In this document: piece by piece, positions 45,168 to 53,808 of the stretch | Layout: each line of letters starts with the position of its first letter | Position numbering within the stretch: position 1 is the stretch's first letter | NCBI RefSeq assembly: GCF_900107505.1 | Contig: NZ_FNQH01000010.1 | Coordinates: 1-64,000 of the forward strand | Origin: Trichococcus collinsii | Lineage (GTDB): Bacteria > Bacillota > Bacilli > Lactobacillales > Aerococcaceae | Direction: 5' to 3' | Length of the DNA stretch: 64,000 bases | Notes under the pieces: generated by a model | Told to the model about the DNA's origin: nothing | The model's database searches: none | The model's input: the letters and a program-made list of their open reading frames with translations, nothing else | Made by a program: the position numbers and the translations under genes

Positions 45168-46799
45168 ATGACTACAATGAAAGAACTGTTGGATTTGCCC
45201 CGCTTCTCCAATCTCAAGGTGCTCAATGCCGGAGCAGATCTCTCTCATGCCGTTTCGAGCATAGAAATATCCGAAACACCTGACGTTGCATTTTACATAC
45301 CAAAGGAAGTTTTTTTGCTGACAACTGCCATGAGCTACCAAAATGACCAAAAAGGATTGATCCCTCTGATTGATTCGTTAATGCGCGTGAAAGCTGCTGG
45401 ACTAGGTGTAAAAGTCGGCCGCTTCCTTCCAGAAATCGATCAGTCCGTCATCAATTATGCCAATTCGGTGCGTTTCCCTTTAATCCAAATCCCAAGCACT
45501 ACTCCGCTCGGGACACTATCCCATCAAATGCTGAACTACTTATGGAACCAAAAGACAGAACAGATGAGCTATGCTTTGGATATCCAAAAACGTTTTTCCA
45601 ACCTGCTGATGAACGATGCGAGCATTGCGCGCTTCATTTCCGATTTCGGCAAAATGATCAAAACACCAGTCATCCTGCTGAATCCTTTCCGGCAGGTGAT
45701 CGCCCATTCCAAACATTTCACCCAATCCAGCAAGCCTGCCGAATATTATGTGGGGCAAGTGCATGAGAAAAAGCCGCATCTTTCGGCGGACACAACCGAC
45801 TCTTTTCTGATAACCGATATGGACAACCAAGAAATGCAGATTTCGATCTATCCGATCCGTGCGAACAACTATTTCCCTTACTATTTGATCATTTTGAGAC
45901 CAGAACAGATTCCTTATCCCGTATCGGAATTTGCGGTTGATCAGGCCTCGATGGTTCTGTCGTTCGTAATCTACAAAAACCTGAAAGTGGAGGAGTCCAA
46001 GCAGGACATCCGCAGTGATTACTTCAAACAATTGATAGAAAATCAGCAAGCTCCAACGCTTAAGCAAAAGAATTGGCTCGATTTGGGCCAAAATTTTGGC
46101 ATCGTCAATTCCCATCATTACCAAGTGATTTACATCAACTGCCGGAACGAAAAGAGTTCAATCTTCAAAGATAAATTGAACCGGGAAAAAATCCAATTGG
46201 TTAACCAATGGCTTACAGATTCGTTGGCTTTCCACTTCCGTGATGCCTTGCTGTTCCCAATGAAAAACACAAACCATTTGCTTCTTTTGCTGCAGTCCAA
46301 AAATGAGGCGATAGATGATATCCTGCGGACAACTGCAGAAGAACTTGAGAGGGTCCTTCCGATTTCTTTGGCGTTCTCGTATGGTCATCCTTGTGAAAAA
46401 ATAGATATGATCGCCAACTCATACATCGAAGCTAAGATAGCTTTCGATGAAGGTTTTGCTAAAGATCCGCAGCCGCGCATCAGCTATTATCGCCCACAAG
46501 GCATGCTAAGCTTGTTCGAAAGGATGCAGACCGACGAAATCAAATATTTCTGTCAGTCGGTGCTGCATGAACTGGCTTATCCTGAAGAAGACGCCATGAT
46601 TGAATTGCGTCGGACGCTGAAGACCTACCTTGACTACCAATGTGAAATCACGCGCACATCAAAAGCGATGTTTATCCACCGCAATACAGTGAAGTACCGA
46701 ATCAACCATTGCGAAGAAATACTCGGATCATCGATTGATGATCCAAACTTCAGCCTCAATCTCAGACTAGCCCTGGAACTCTCCCAGAACGACGAATAG
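45168..46799 (+). CDS. pucR: PucR family purine-catabolism regulator
   Basis: Transcription regulator of 543 residues, starting at ATG 45168 after CTAGGAGGG; 17 earlier in-frame codons lack a ribosome site. The N-terminal PucR domain (about 1-130: MTTMKELLDLPRFSNLKVLN; VAFYIPKEVFLLTTAMSYQ) senses a purine metabolite in the family. A GGDEF-like middle region follows. The C-terminal CdaR/PucR helix-turn-helix reads TLKTYLDYQCEITRTSKAMF and HRNTVKYRINHCEEIL. Its place among allantoin genes makes it the likely activator of the island. Confidence 0.93.
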   Translation: MTTMKELLDLPRFSNLKVLNAGADLSHAVSSIEISETPDVAFYIPKEVFLLTTAMSYQNDQKGLIPLIDSLMRVKAAGLGVKVGRFLPEIDQSVINYANSVRFPLIQIPSTTPLGTLSHQMLNYLWNQKTEQMSYALDIQKRFSNLLMNDASIARFISDFGKMIKTPVILLNPFRQVIAHSKHFTQSSKPAEYYVGQVHEKKPHLSADTTDSFLITDMDNQEMQISIYPIRANNYFPYYLIILRPEQIPYPVSEFAVDQASMVLSFVIYKNLKVEESKQDIRSDYFKQLIENQQAPTLKQKNWLDLGQNFGIVNSHHYQVIYINCRNEKSSIFKDKLNREKIQLVNQWLTDSLAFHFRDALLFPMKNTNHLLLLLQSKNEAIDDILRTTAEELERVLPISLAFSYGHPCEKIDMIANSYIEAKIAFDEGFAKDPQPRISYYRPQGMLSLFERMQTDEIKYFCQSVLHELAYPEEDAMIELRRTLKTYLDYQCEITRTSKAMFIHRNTVKYRINHCEEILGSSIDDPNFSLNLRLALELSQNDE

Positions 46800-46835
46800 A
46801 GTGTGAGAAAAGTCGTTTAGCTCCCCGTAAGTTGG
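46800..46835. repeat. Truncated copy of the long hairpin repeat
   Basis: 36 bases right after the pucR stop match the left arm of the element at 62200 at 34 of 36 positions (both include GAGAAAAGTCGTTTAGCTCC). The pairing right arm is missing, so this copy cannot fold on its own. Confidence 0.75.
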
Positions 46836-46841
46836 CACAAA

Positions 46842-46875
46842 TAACCTTCCGAAAGCTATTCGGAAGGTTATTTTG
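46842..46875. terminator. Terminator between pucR and the carbamate kinase gene
   Basis: AACCTTCCGAA pairs with TTCGGAAGGTT, followed by ATTTT on the plus strand and ATTT on the minus strand. Confidence 0.75.
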
Positions 46876-46945
46876 CGTGGATCGTCGTATAACAAAAACA
46901 AGAGATTGACTCGGAATGAGTCTACCTCCTGTTGCATTTTCTTCT

Positions 46946-47887
46946 TTAACTGTTGACGATGCGTGTACCCGCAAAACCGGATAAAGCTTCAGCCGCTTGA
47001 TCCAAAGAACAGATGATAGCTTTTTTACCTTGCATAGCAAAGCCGATGGCTGCCTCCATTTTTGGACCCATGCTGCCGTCTGCGAACTGACCTTCATCCA
47101 TATATTGTTTCGCTTTCAGAACAGAAATCTCTTCAAGTTTTTCTTGGTTTGGTTTCCCGTAATTGATGTAAACATTGCTGACATCCGTCAGCATCATGAA
47201 TACATCGGCATCCAGTTGTTCGGCCAGCTTCTTGCCGGTGCGATCTTTGTCGATCACGGCTTCGATCCCCGATATTTGGCCGATCTTATTGCGGACTACA
47301 GGAATCCCACCGCCTCCACCTGCGATTACGATCGTATTCTGTTTCAATAACTTCAATATGGACTCCACGCCATGGATTTTCTGCGGTTGAGGAGAAGGGA
47401 CAACCCTGCGGTAGCCTCTTCCGGCATCTTCCATCATGACCCACCCCTTCTCTTCCGTCAAAACCTCGGCTTCAGCCTCAGAATAGAAGACTCCGATCGG
47501 TTTTGTAGGATTATCGAACGCGGGATCATCCGGAGATACCTCTGTTTGCGTCAACAAAGTCAAGACTCCGCTCGTCAATTCTTCCTCATGCAAAGCATTC
47601 TTCAAGGATTGTTCCATCATATAACCGATGAATCCTTGCGATTCCGCGCTGCAGACATCCAACGGCATCTGTGGCACGACAGCCTTCGCTTCTTCGTTTT
47701 GGCGCAGGATGTTCCCGACTTGCGGACCATTTCCGTGCGTCACAACGATTTCATAATCCAATTTTTCTATTTTTGCGATCAGTTCTGCACTCATCTTGAT
47801 ATTGTGCATCTGATTATCGAACGTCGCTTCTTGGTTCGGGCGCAGTATTGCGTTCCCACCTAGAGCGATGACAACTCTTTTCGCCAT
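46946..47887 (-). CDS. Carbamate kinase (catabolic, ureide pathway)
   Basis: Amino-acid-kinase-fold enzyme of 313 residues turning carbamoyl phosphate plus ADP into ATP and carbamate. Motifs: VIALGGNAIL, THGNGPQVGNIL, IAGGGGGIPVV and GIEAVIDKDRTGKKLAEQL. It is the last gene of the allC-to-kinase operon, overlapping the allH-like gene by 28 bases, and follows a strong AAGGAGGAT site. Here it would collect the energy of carbamoyl phosphate released from oxalurate, the role of AllK/YbcF in E. coli, rather than of arginine deiminase (no arc genes here). Confidence 0.94.
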   Translation of the reverse strand: MAKRVVIALGGNAILRPNQEATFDNQMHNIKMSAELIAKIEKLDYEIVVTHGNGPQVGNILRQNEEAKAVVPQMPLDVCSAESQGFIGYMMEQSLKNALHEEELTSGVLTLLTQTEVSPDDPAFDNPTKPIGVFYSEAEAEVLTEEKGWVMMEDAGRGYRRVVPSPQPQKIHGVESILKLLKQNTIVIAGGGGGIPVVRNKIGQISGIEAVIDKDRTGKKLAEQLDADVFMMLTDVSNVYINYGKPNQEKLEEISVLKAKQYMDEGQFADGSMGPKMEAAIGFAMQGKKAIICSLDQAAEALSGFAGTRIVNS

Positions 47888-48768
47888 TGATTGTATCCTC
47901 CTTCAAATCTGTTCCATACTAACAGGGCACCCGTAAGGCCTGTCAACATATCCATTCCCGATGTATGGCCAATAGCCATTATATGTTTGATGCATTCTTC
48001 TATGGCTTTTTTTTCACTTTCCTGGCGCAAAACATGCAGCAAATGATGGATGGGTTCGTTGTAAAGACCATCCAGTGCGCACGCCAGATAGTGCGCACTT
48101 ACTGTTGTAGTAGGCTTCGGAGCTTGCGCTAACCGCCTCCTGATCAGACCTTCTGTATTCTCCGGGAGCATTCCCAGAAGCTGATCGGCTGCCAAAACAC
48201 CCACCAGAAGATCGTCACCTGATGGCGTCAACCCTTTACCTCTGCCGATGAAATAGCTTATCGCCTCGCTTCTTTTGCCCACGTCACCCGAATAGAGCCG
48301 CAGGATATGATTGCCTTCCGGAGTATTTGCTAAAAATGAATCCTGCGTCAAGTCCGCCATCAGAAAATCAAAACCGTTGAATTTATGAATTTTTACCAAC
48401 GATGACACGTAATGTCGCAAACTGCCCTGATGCAAACCTCGTTCCTTCGCATAGCGGGACTGATACTGAGGTATTCCATCAGCAACGATAGTGCAGCCGT
48501 CGAAAATTAGTCTACCTTCCGAGATGGAGACGGTTTGCCCGGGTTGAACGGTTCCAACCAATTTCCCCAACATATCATCCGGAAGATATAGCGCTCTAGG
48601 CAACCGCGGTGAAGCTGTACCTGCTATCAGCATCAGACTTTTCTGATCGGCGCTTTGAATATTCAAGCTTTTATTGAAAAGGCTATGGACGCGCCAAGTG
48701 CTTTTATTGTGCAGCGTGTCCATCAAACATTCGTCATGGTAGGCTGCCTTTATGAACACTGCGACCAT
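47860..48768 (-). CDS. allH: DUF2877 protein, AllH (YlbF) type, oxamate carbamoyltransferase component
   Basis: Protein of up to 302 residues in the DUF2877 family. The conserved GRGKGLTPSGDDLLVGVLAA sits mid-protein, and LACALDGLYNEPIHHLLHVL and GHTSGMDMLTGLTGALL come later. The E. coli homologue works with AllF and AllG in cleaving oxalurate to oxamate and carbamoyl phosphate. The start is unsure: ATG 48768 is immediately after AAAGGGGG, while GTG 48759 has nine-base spacing. It lies between the allG-like gene (nine bases) and the carbamate kinase gene (overlap). Confidence 0.88.
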   Translation of the reverse strand: MVAVFIKAAYHDECLMDTLHNKSTWRVHSLFNKSLNIQSADQKSLMLIAGTASPRLPRALYLPDDMLGKLVGTVQPGQTVSISEGRLIFDGCTIVADGIPQYQSRYAKERGLHQGSLRHYVSSLVKIHKFNGFDFLMADLTQDSFLANTPEGNHILRLYSGDVGKRSEAISYFIGRGKGLTPSGDDLLVGVLAADQLLGMLPENTEGLIRRRLAQAPKPTTTVSAHYLACALDGLYNEPIHHLLHVLRQESEKKAIEECIKHIMAIGHTSGMDMLTGLTGALLVWNRFEGGYNQWRKELSSL

Positions 48769-48777
48769 CCCCCTTTG

Positions 48778-50043
48778 TTATTCCTGAAACCCAAGTTTTT
48801 TGGCATACGCCAATACGGCTTTTTCGAAACATTCGATCGGTGGATGCACCGTTCCCGCTCCGATTTGGCCCAAACCAGCCTTCTTGTTGGCGATGCCGGT
48901 ATTGATGACCGGTGTGATTCCTGTCTCAACGACCTTGCGGGCATCGATGCCCAGACAGATGCCTTGGAAATCCCATGTTGGTACGGAGAAGTTCGGATTC
49001 TGATCGATACAGATTTCGCGCATTTCGTTGCTTGTCTGTAACGCATCCTGGAAACCACCACTGCCGACAAAGCGCGTAACTGCAGGTGCTGCAATCATCG
49101 CCATGCCACCGACACCAAATGTCTCAGTGATGGCACTGTCCCCCATATCCGGAGCAGCATCATCTTCACTGAATCCTGAGAAATAAAGCCCTTGCGGCGT
49201 GTTGACCGGCCCTGTGAACCATTCATCCCCCATTCCAGCGATACGGATACCGAATTCATAGCCATTGCGGCACATTGCAGTAACGATTGTTCCTTCTTTG
49301 ATTTTTCTTGCACCATCCAGGACAGCTTTGGCTGCTGCCATCATGATGTTCAGGAAAAATTGGTCCGTGTCAGCCAAAAATTGCATGACCTGTTCTTTTT
49401 CTTTTTGATCCATATCCAGCCCGACAATGATCGGCGCCATTTCCTTCAAAAAGGCCAGGGATGCAGCAATATTTCTTTGGTGGAATTCATCTCCCATCGC
49501 GATTGCTTTGGCGACCAGTACGTTCACGTTTAGCCCGCCTTTTTTCGTCTGTAGCGCTTTGCTGAGGGTTGGGCCCAGGACATCGCGCATCCAGCGCAAA
49601 CGAGTGATTACTTCATCCGAATAGGCACCGAAACGCAACACTGCACCGATTCCTTCATTCATCGTACAAAAAGCACGGTTCCCATCCGTTCTGTTTTCAA
49701 CAATCAGGACCGCCATGTTTGCCGAAGTGATTCCGCCCATTGGACCGACCGCATCGACATGATGACAAGGGATCAAGGTAACCTCTCCGGATTCCAATAA
49801 ATTTCTGGCATCTATTTCATTTTCCGCCCAGCCTTCAAAAAGTGCTGCCCCCACGCAGGCACCTTGGATAGGATCGACCATTTGCTCATATTTGATAGGT
49901 GGTCCTGCATGCAGCAGGACTTTCCCTTCGTTAAATTCTTTAATCACTGTTTTAGCTGGTACAACATCCACTAAGAAAGGGGATCCAGCGACAATTTTAG
50001 CAGCTACTGCTTGATTAGCTTCATCAATCGTTTGATAATGCAT
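48778..50043 (-). CDS. allG: DUF1116 protein, AllG (YlbE) type, oxamate carbamoyltransferase component
   Basis: Cytosolic protein of 421 residues in the DUF1116 family. Recognisable stretches are LLHAGPPIKYEQMVDPIQGA, EGWAENEIDARNLLESGEV, HVDAVGPMGGITSANMAV and AMCRNGYEFGIRIAGMGDEW. Toward the end it has the Gly/Asn-rich GIDARKVVETGITPVINTGI. It is one of the three proteins tied to oxalurate cleavage in E. coli. ATG 50043 follows GGGAGGAG. It is 16 bases from the FdrA/AllF gene upstream. Catalytic residues are not known to me. Confidence 0.9.
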   Translation of the reverse strand: MHYQTIDEANQAVAAKIVAGSPFLVDVVPAKTVIKEFNEGKVLLHAGPPIKYEQMVDPIQGACVGAALFEGWAENEIDARNLLESGEVTLIPCHHVDAVGPMGGITSANMAVLIVENRTDGNRAFCTMNEGIGAVLRFGAYSDEVITRLRWMRDVLGPTLSKALQTKKGGLNVNVLVAKAIAMGDEFHQRNIAASLAFLKEMAPIIVGLDMDQKEKEQVMQFLADTDQFFLNIMMAAAKAVLDGARKIKEGTIVTAMCRNGYEFGIRIAGMGDEWFTGPVNTPQGLYFSGFSEDDAAPDMGDSAITETFGVGGMAMIAAPAVTRFVGSGGFQDALQTSNEMREICIDQNPNFSVPTWDFQGICLGIDARKVVETGITPVINTGIANKKAGLGQIGAGTVHPPIECFEKAVLAYAKKLGFQE

Positions 50044-50059
50044 CCTTGTTTCTCCTCCC

Positions 50060-51832
50060 TTATATGCTATCTGTTTGTTCAGTTTTATAGTTATTCAAGT
50101 AATACAAAGCTTTTTGCAAGGTGACATTGCCACCCGCAACAGGACGCCAATCGAATTGCGTCGCTTTCCCACCGTTTTCACGGATGGTATCGGAGAAACT
50201 GCGCAGGCCGATATTCAAAAATTCTTTCGCATGCAGAAGATCCAACATGGCTTGTGAAGGCGCTAATTCTTCTGTGAATGCAGGCGCATCGATTTCTTTC
50301 AACTCTTTCTTGTTGTCCTGAATGCGGATGTCCAGCATCGCCAAAGCCGTGCGGACCGCTTGGTTGTTGCTCATTCGGATAATGACTCCAGCATCTTCCA
50401 ATACTTTTTGTTGGGCTTGGCCGTCTTGAGGATCAGCGTCAGTCCCTACGATTGTCGCAACGAATGCCAGCGCTCTGCCTTCAGCTGCTGCTTTCGCCTT
50501 CGCTTCTTTGATGGCCGGCACCAATTCACTAGCCATATCCATGTGGGAACCGTAGCCCAAAACAATGTCCAATAAGATGATGGCTGTCTTCGGATCATCA
50601 GCAGCTTGTCTGATCATTTCGATTCGTTTTTCCGGATCGATCATTGGATGCGGTTTGCCTTGCGTATAGATGTCATCCCCCAGATCCAAGACTTCATAGC
50701 CCTCATTTTTAAGGATGTACCCTTCTTTCTTCTCGGCGTCCCCGGTCAAACTAAGGCCATCTTTGATCAGCATGGCCGCTTCATTCGCCAATGTACCGCC
50801 GGAGTAGTACCCTTTGATGTATTTTTGATCAGCTGAGAAGCTGACGGCAGGAACCTCGATTGTATCAGTATCGGAGCCGATCGTTTCTTTGTTCACTAAT
50901 TTTACAGCCAGCTCAGCCGCTTCCTCCAACGTATAGGCATGGTAAAGATTAGGTTCGTGATAGGTTGGTTTTTCGCCCAGAAAGATGGTTACAGCCGGCT
51001 TGGAAATCTTTCTCAATAAAGCAAGAACTCTGTCCCTGACGCTGGCTGCCGGTGGTTTAGAGATGACGACGATAACTTCCGTGTTCGGATCCTGCTCCAA
51101 AGTAACGATACCATCCATCAATGTGATACCGCCGATAGCTTCCTTCAGGTCGCGTCCGCCGGTCCCGATTGCAGTCGTTACACCGGCTCCTAGTTTATGG
51201 ATAAGCGTGGAGACTTCCTGGATACCTGTACCGGAAGCACCGACGATGCCGATTTTACCGGGTCTGATGACATTGGTGAACGCCAATGGAATGCCGTTGA
51301 TGATTCCTGTTCCGCAATCCGGTCCCATCAGCAGCAAACCTTTTTCGTGCGCCTTCATTTTCAGGCGTTTCTCATCTTCGACCGAAACATTATCGCTGAA
51401 ACAGAAGACATGTTTGCCGGCATCCAATGCGCGCTCGATTTCAAGTGCTGCATGGGTTCCAGGGATGGAAAAGAGCGCGACTTGAGCATCTTTCGCCATT
51501 TCCAAAGCTTTATCCCAAGTGCGGGCAGTTTCTTCCACTGATGCGCCACTGTTTCCTTTGGCCTGTTCCTCCAGAAAAAGATCGATTTCTTCCATGACGT
51601 TAGCGATGACTGCTTCATCCTCCACTTCCAGGACGACAGCCATATCATTCGATGATGCTTTCTCCAGTTCCGGCGTGTACAGCCCTCCCGTTTTGAAGAT
51701 GTCTTTATTGGCAGGCGTACCCATCATGATGGAAACTTTTGTGACTCCTGCAACCGTGTTGATTTTATTCGTCAACAGCATCAAGACAATGGAATCCTGG
51801 TAGCTATTTGATTTGATGATTGTGTGTAACAT
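50060..51832 (-). CDS. allF: FdrA/AllF protein, oxamate carbamoyltransferase component
   Basis: Cytosolic protein of 590 residues related to succinyl-CoA synthetase. The CoA-binding-like half holds LLLMGPDCGTGIINGIPLAF and GKIGIVGASGTGIQEVSTLI (about 185-225). The ligase-like half contains FLGEKPTYHEPNLYHAYTLE and LLDIVLGYGSHMDMASELVP. No CoA chemistry is expected; E. coli AllF acts with AllG/AllH on oxalurate. ATG 51832 follows GGGGGAGAGAGGC. It is directly downstream of allD, the source of oxalurate. Confidence 0.91.
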   Translation of the reverse strand: MLHTIIKSNSYQDSIVLMLLTNKINTVAGVTKVSIMMGTPANKDIFKTGGLYTPELEKASSNDMAVVLEVEDEAVIANVMEEIDLFLEEQAKGNSGASVEETARTWDKALEMAKDAQVALFSIPGTHAALEIERALDAGKHVFCFSDNVSVEDEKRLKMKAHEKGLLLMGPDCGTGIINGIPLAFTNVIRPGKIGIVGASGTGIQEVSTLIHKLGAGVTTAIGTGGRDLKEAIGGITLMDGIVTLEQDPNTEVIVVISKPPAASVRDRVLALLRKISKPAVTIFLGEKPTYHEPNLYHAYTLEEAAELAVKLVNKETIGSDTDTIEVPAVSFSADQKYIKGYYSGGTLANEAAMLIKDGLSLTGDAEKKEGYILKNEGYEVLDLGDDIYTQGKPHPMIDPEKRIEMIRQAADDPKTAIILLDIVLGYGSHMDMASELVPAIKEAKAKAAAEGRALAFVATIVGTDADPQDGQAQQKVLEDAGVIIRMSNNQAVRTALAMLDIRIQDNKKELKEIDAPAFTEELAPSQAMLDLLHAKEFLNIGLRSFSDTIRENGGKATQFDWRPVAGGNVTLQKALYYLNNYKTEQTDSI

Positions 51833-51890
51833 TGATTGCCTCTCTCCCCCGGTTTCCCGTTTCTTTTTAAGTGCTTCTATCTTGTTTTAA

Positions 51891-52973
51891 TTACGCAAAA
51901 GCTCCCTTGCCGCCGTATTGATCAAAATGAATCAGATCGCTTTTCAGATAAGCATAAATGCTCTCTTCGACGGGAATGCCTTCCTGCTGGTGCTTTTCAT
52001 AATTCAATTGATTGATTTCACCTGGATAATAGACTTGACTGAAACCCGCTGCCGGCTTGACTTCATGCAATTCCGCCACTGTAGTCTCGATTTTTTCTTT
52101 GAAACTGTCTATATCCGTGAATTTTTTTGGATCGATGATGATATATAATTGCCCTAGATTGCGTCCTTCAGAAATTTGGTCATACATGGAGGAAACATGC
52201 TTCCCAAAAGGAAGCCCCAATAATACTCCTGATAAAATGTCTATCATCATCATCAATCCGTAGCCTTTTGGACCCGAAATCGGCAACAGCCCATGCACGT
52301 CATGTGGATTTGTTGTCGGTTTCCCTTCTTTATCAACTGCCCAAGTATCCGGTATGGCTTTATTTTTTGCACGGGCATCGAGGATTTTCCCCCAAGCCTG
52401 CACAGTCGTTGCCATATCGAAGACGATCGGCGGACCATTTTTCCTTGGCGCAGAAAAGGCAATCGGATTTGTTCCATAATAGATTTCTGAACCTCCAAAA
52501 GGTACAACCATCGGATCGGATTGGCACATAGCAATCGCAATCAGGTCTTGCTCTGCTGCTTGTTTTACATAATAGGACAATGCACCGCTGTGACTCATTT
52601 TGGAAATACCCACAACCGCTACACCCGCTTCCTTAGCCATTGCAACTGCTTCCTTCAAACCCATGTTCGCGACATACTGGCCGATTCCGTTATCGCCGTG
52701 AAAGATTCCCGTGCTTTCCCCTGTCCTTTCGAAAAAAACATTGGGATCAAGCGTCAATCCCCCTTTGGAAATCCTTTCAGAATAGTAATCGACGCGTACA
52801 GCACCATGGGAATGGATTCCGGAAGAATCCGCGAACACCAAATGGTTTGCGACCTCCTGAGCTTGCTCAGGGTACAGTCCTGCTCCCTCTAATTTTTTCT
52901 TGATCAGTCGATGAAGTTCATCAGGCATTACAGTAACCAACTTCGCCTCAACTTCTATTCCTGTCCCTTCCAT
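51891..52973 (-). CDS. allD: Ureidoglycolate dehydrogenase (NAD+)
   Basis: Cytosolic oxidoreductase of the LDH2/MDH2 family, about 360 residues, oxidising ureidoglycolate to oxalurate. I start it at ATG 52973 because AAGGAG lies eight bases before; the ATG at 52994 overlaps the allE stop. Motifs: FADSSGIHSHGAVRVDYYSE (catalytic His region), SHSGALSYYVKQA, YYGTNPIAFSAP and PISGPKGYGLMMMIDIL. Residues 1-17 look like an extension relative to E. coli AllD. It sits between allE and allF, matching the pathway order. Confidence 0.93.
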   Translation of the reverse strand: MEGTGIEVEAKLVTVMPDELHRLIKKKLEGAGLYPEQAQEVANHLVFADSSGIHSHGAVRVDYYSERISKGGLTLDPNVFFERTGESTGIFHGDNGIGQYVANMGLKEAVAMAKEAGVAVVGISKMSHSGALSYYVKQAAEQDLIAIAMCQSDPMVVPFGGSEIYYGTNPIAFSAPRKNGPPIVFDMATTVQAWGKILDARAKNKAIPDTWAVDKEGKPTTNPHDVHGLLPISGPKGYGLMMMIDILSGVLLGLPFGKHVSSMYDQISEGRNLGQLYIIIDPKKFTDIDSFKEKIETTVAELHEVKPAAGFSQVYYPGEINQLNYEKHQQEGIPVEESIYAYLKSDLIHFDQYGGKGAFA

Positions 52974-52990
52974 TTTTATGCTCCTTGTCA

Positions 52991-53776
52991 TCAAATTTTA
53001 GGATCGCGATTACAGTCCTTCGAATAAAGGTAGCATAATGGCTCTCCTCTGCCGACTGCGTATGCGGCTTGCGGCACATAAGCACCCATGAAGATATAGT
53101 CACCTTTCTCGACAGGCATCCAATTGTTATCCAAATTGTACATACCTTGACCCGATAGGATGTAGGCTCCGTGCTCTTGCACATGGGTTTCGATGTAGCC
53201 ATGGCTTGCGCCCGGTTCAAAGGAAAGGATATGGAAATTCATGTCAAAACCGATATCTGCAGGCAACAGATCCCACAACAAGACATCTTTCATCCCTTCA
53301 TATTCGATAGGAACCAGGTCGTTGCTGTTACCCACGACTTTATGCGCTTTATGTCCTTCGAGTGGCTCGTAACGCTTTTTGTACAGGAAGATTTCTGTAA
53401 CAGCTTCTTGATTGTTTTCCAAATGCATCAACACGCCAGCTGGCAAGTAAACATAGCCTCCGATCTCCAACTCATAGCTTTCGGTTCCATCACTTACCTT
53501 CAGTTTTCCGGCCACAACATAAACGAACGTCTCGACGCCTTCAGCTCCAAAGCCCTGCACATTTTTGCCGCCTGCCTTCATAGAAATGATGTAATCCACA
53601 AAGCTGGCTCCCAATTTTTGCGAAGCCAAAATGGTGACCTCGCAATTTTCAAAGCCGGGAACGACATTTTTCACCAATCCGTCATGCGGAAGCAAAGCAT
53701 AGTTGTGTCTCTTGATTACGGCTCTCGATTCCAACAGTCCGGCTCTGTAGCCTGTATTATTGTTTTTGTATCCCAT
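52991..53776 (-). CDS. allE: (S)-Ureidoglycine aminohydrolase
   Basis: Bicupin Mn2+ enzyme of 261 residues releasing ammonia from (S)-ureidoglycine to give (S)-ureidoglycolate. The second cupin carries the metal/substrate cluster [20 protein letters not shown], the first is degenerate ([17 protein letters not shown]). N-terminal [20 protein letters not shown] and C-terminal YSKDCNRDP are typical. ATG 53776 follows GGGTGG. It is 32 bases from allC, whose product it uses. Confidence 0.95.
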   Translation of the reverse strand: MGYKNNNTGYRAGLLESRAVIKRHNYALLPHDGLVKNVVPGFENCEVTILASQKLGASFVDYIISMKAGGKNVQGFGAEGVETFVYVVAGKLKVSDGTESYELEIGGYVYLPAGVLMHLENNQEAVTEIFLYKKRYEPLEGHKAHKVVGNSNDLVPIEYEGMKDVLLWDLLPADIGFDMNFHILSFEPGASHGYIETHVQEHGAYILSGQGMYNLDNNWMPVEKGDYIFMGAYVPQAAYAVGRGEPLCYLYSKDCNRDPKI

Positions 53777-53808
53777 CTTTCAATCCACCCTATCTATTTG
53801 AAATTTTT

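Noticed and set aside
46946-47887. Arginine deiminase pathway carbamate kinase
   Set aside because: No arcA, arcB or arcD nearby; the gene overlaps the allH-like gene at the end of the ureide operon.
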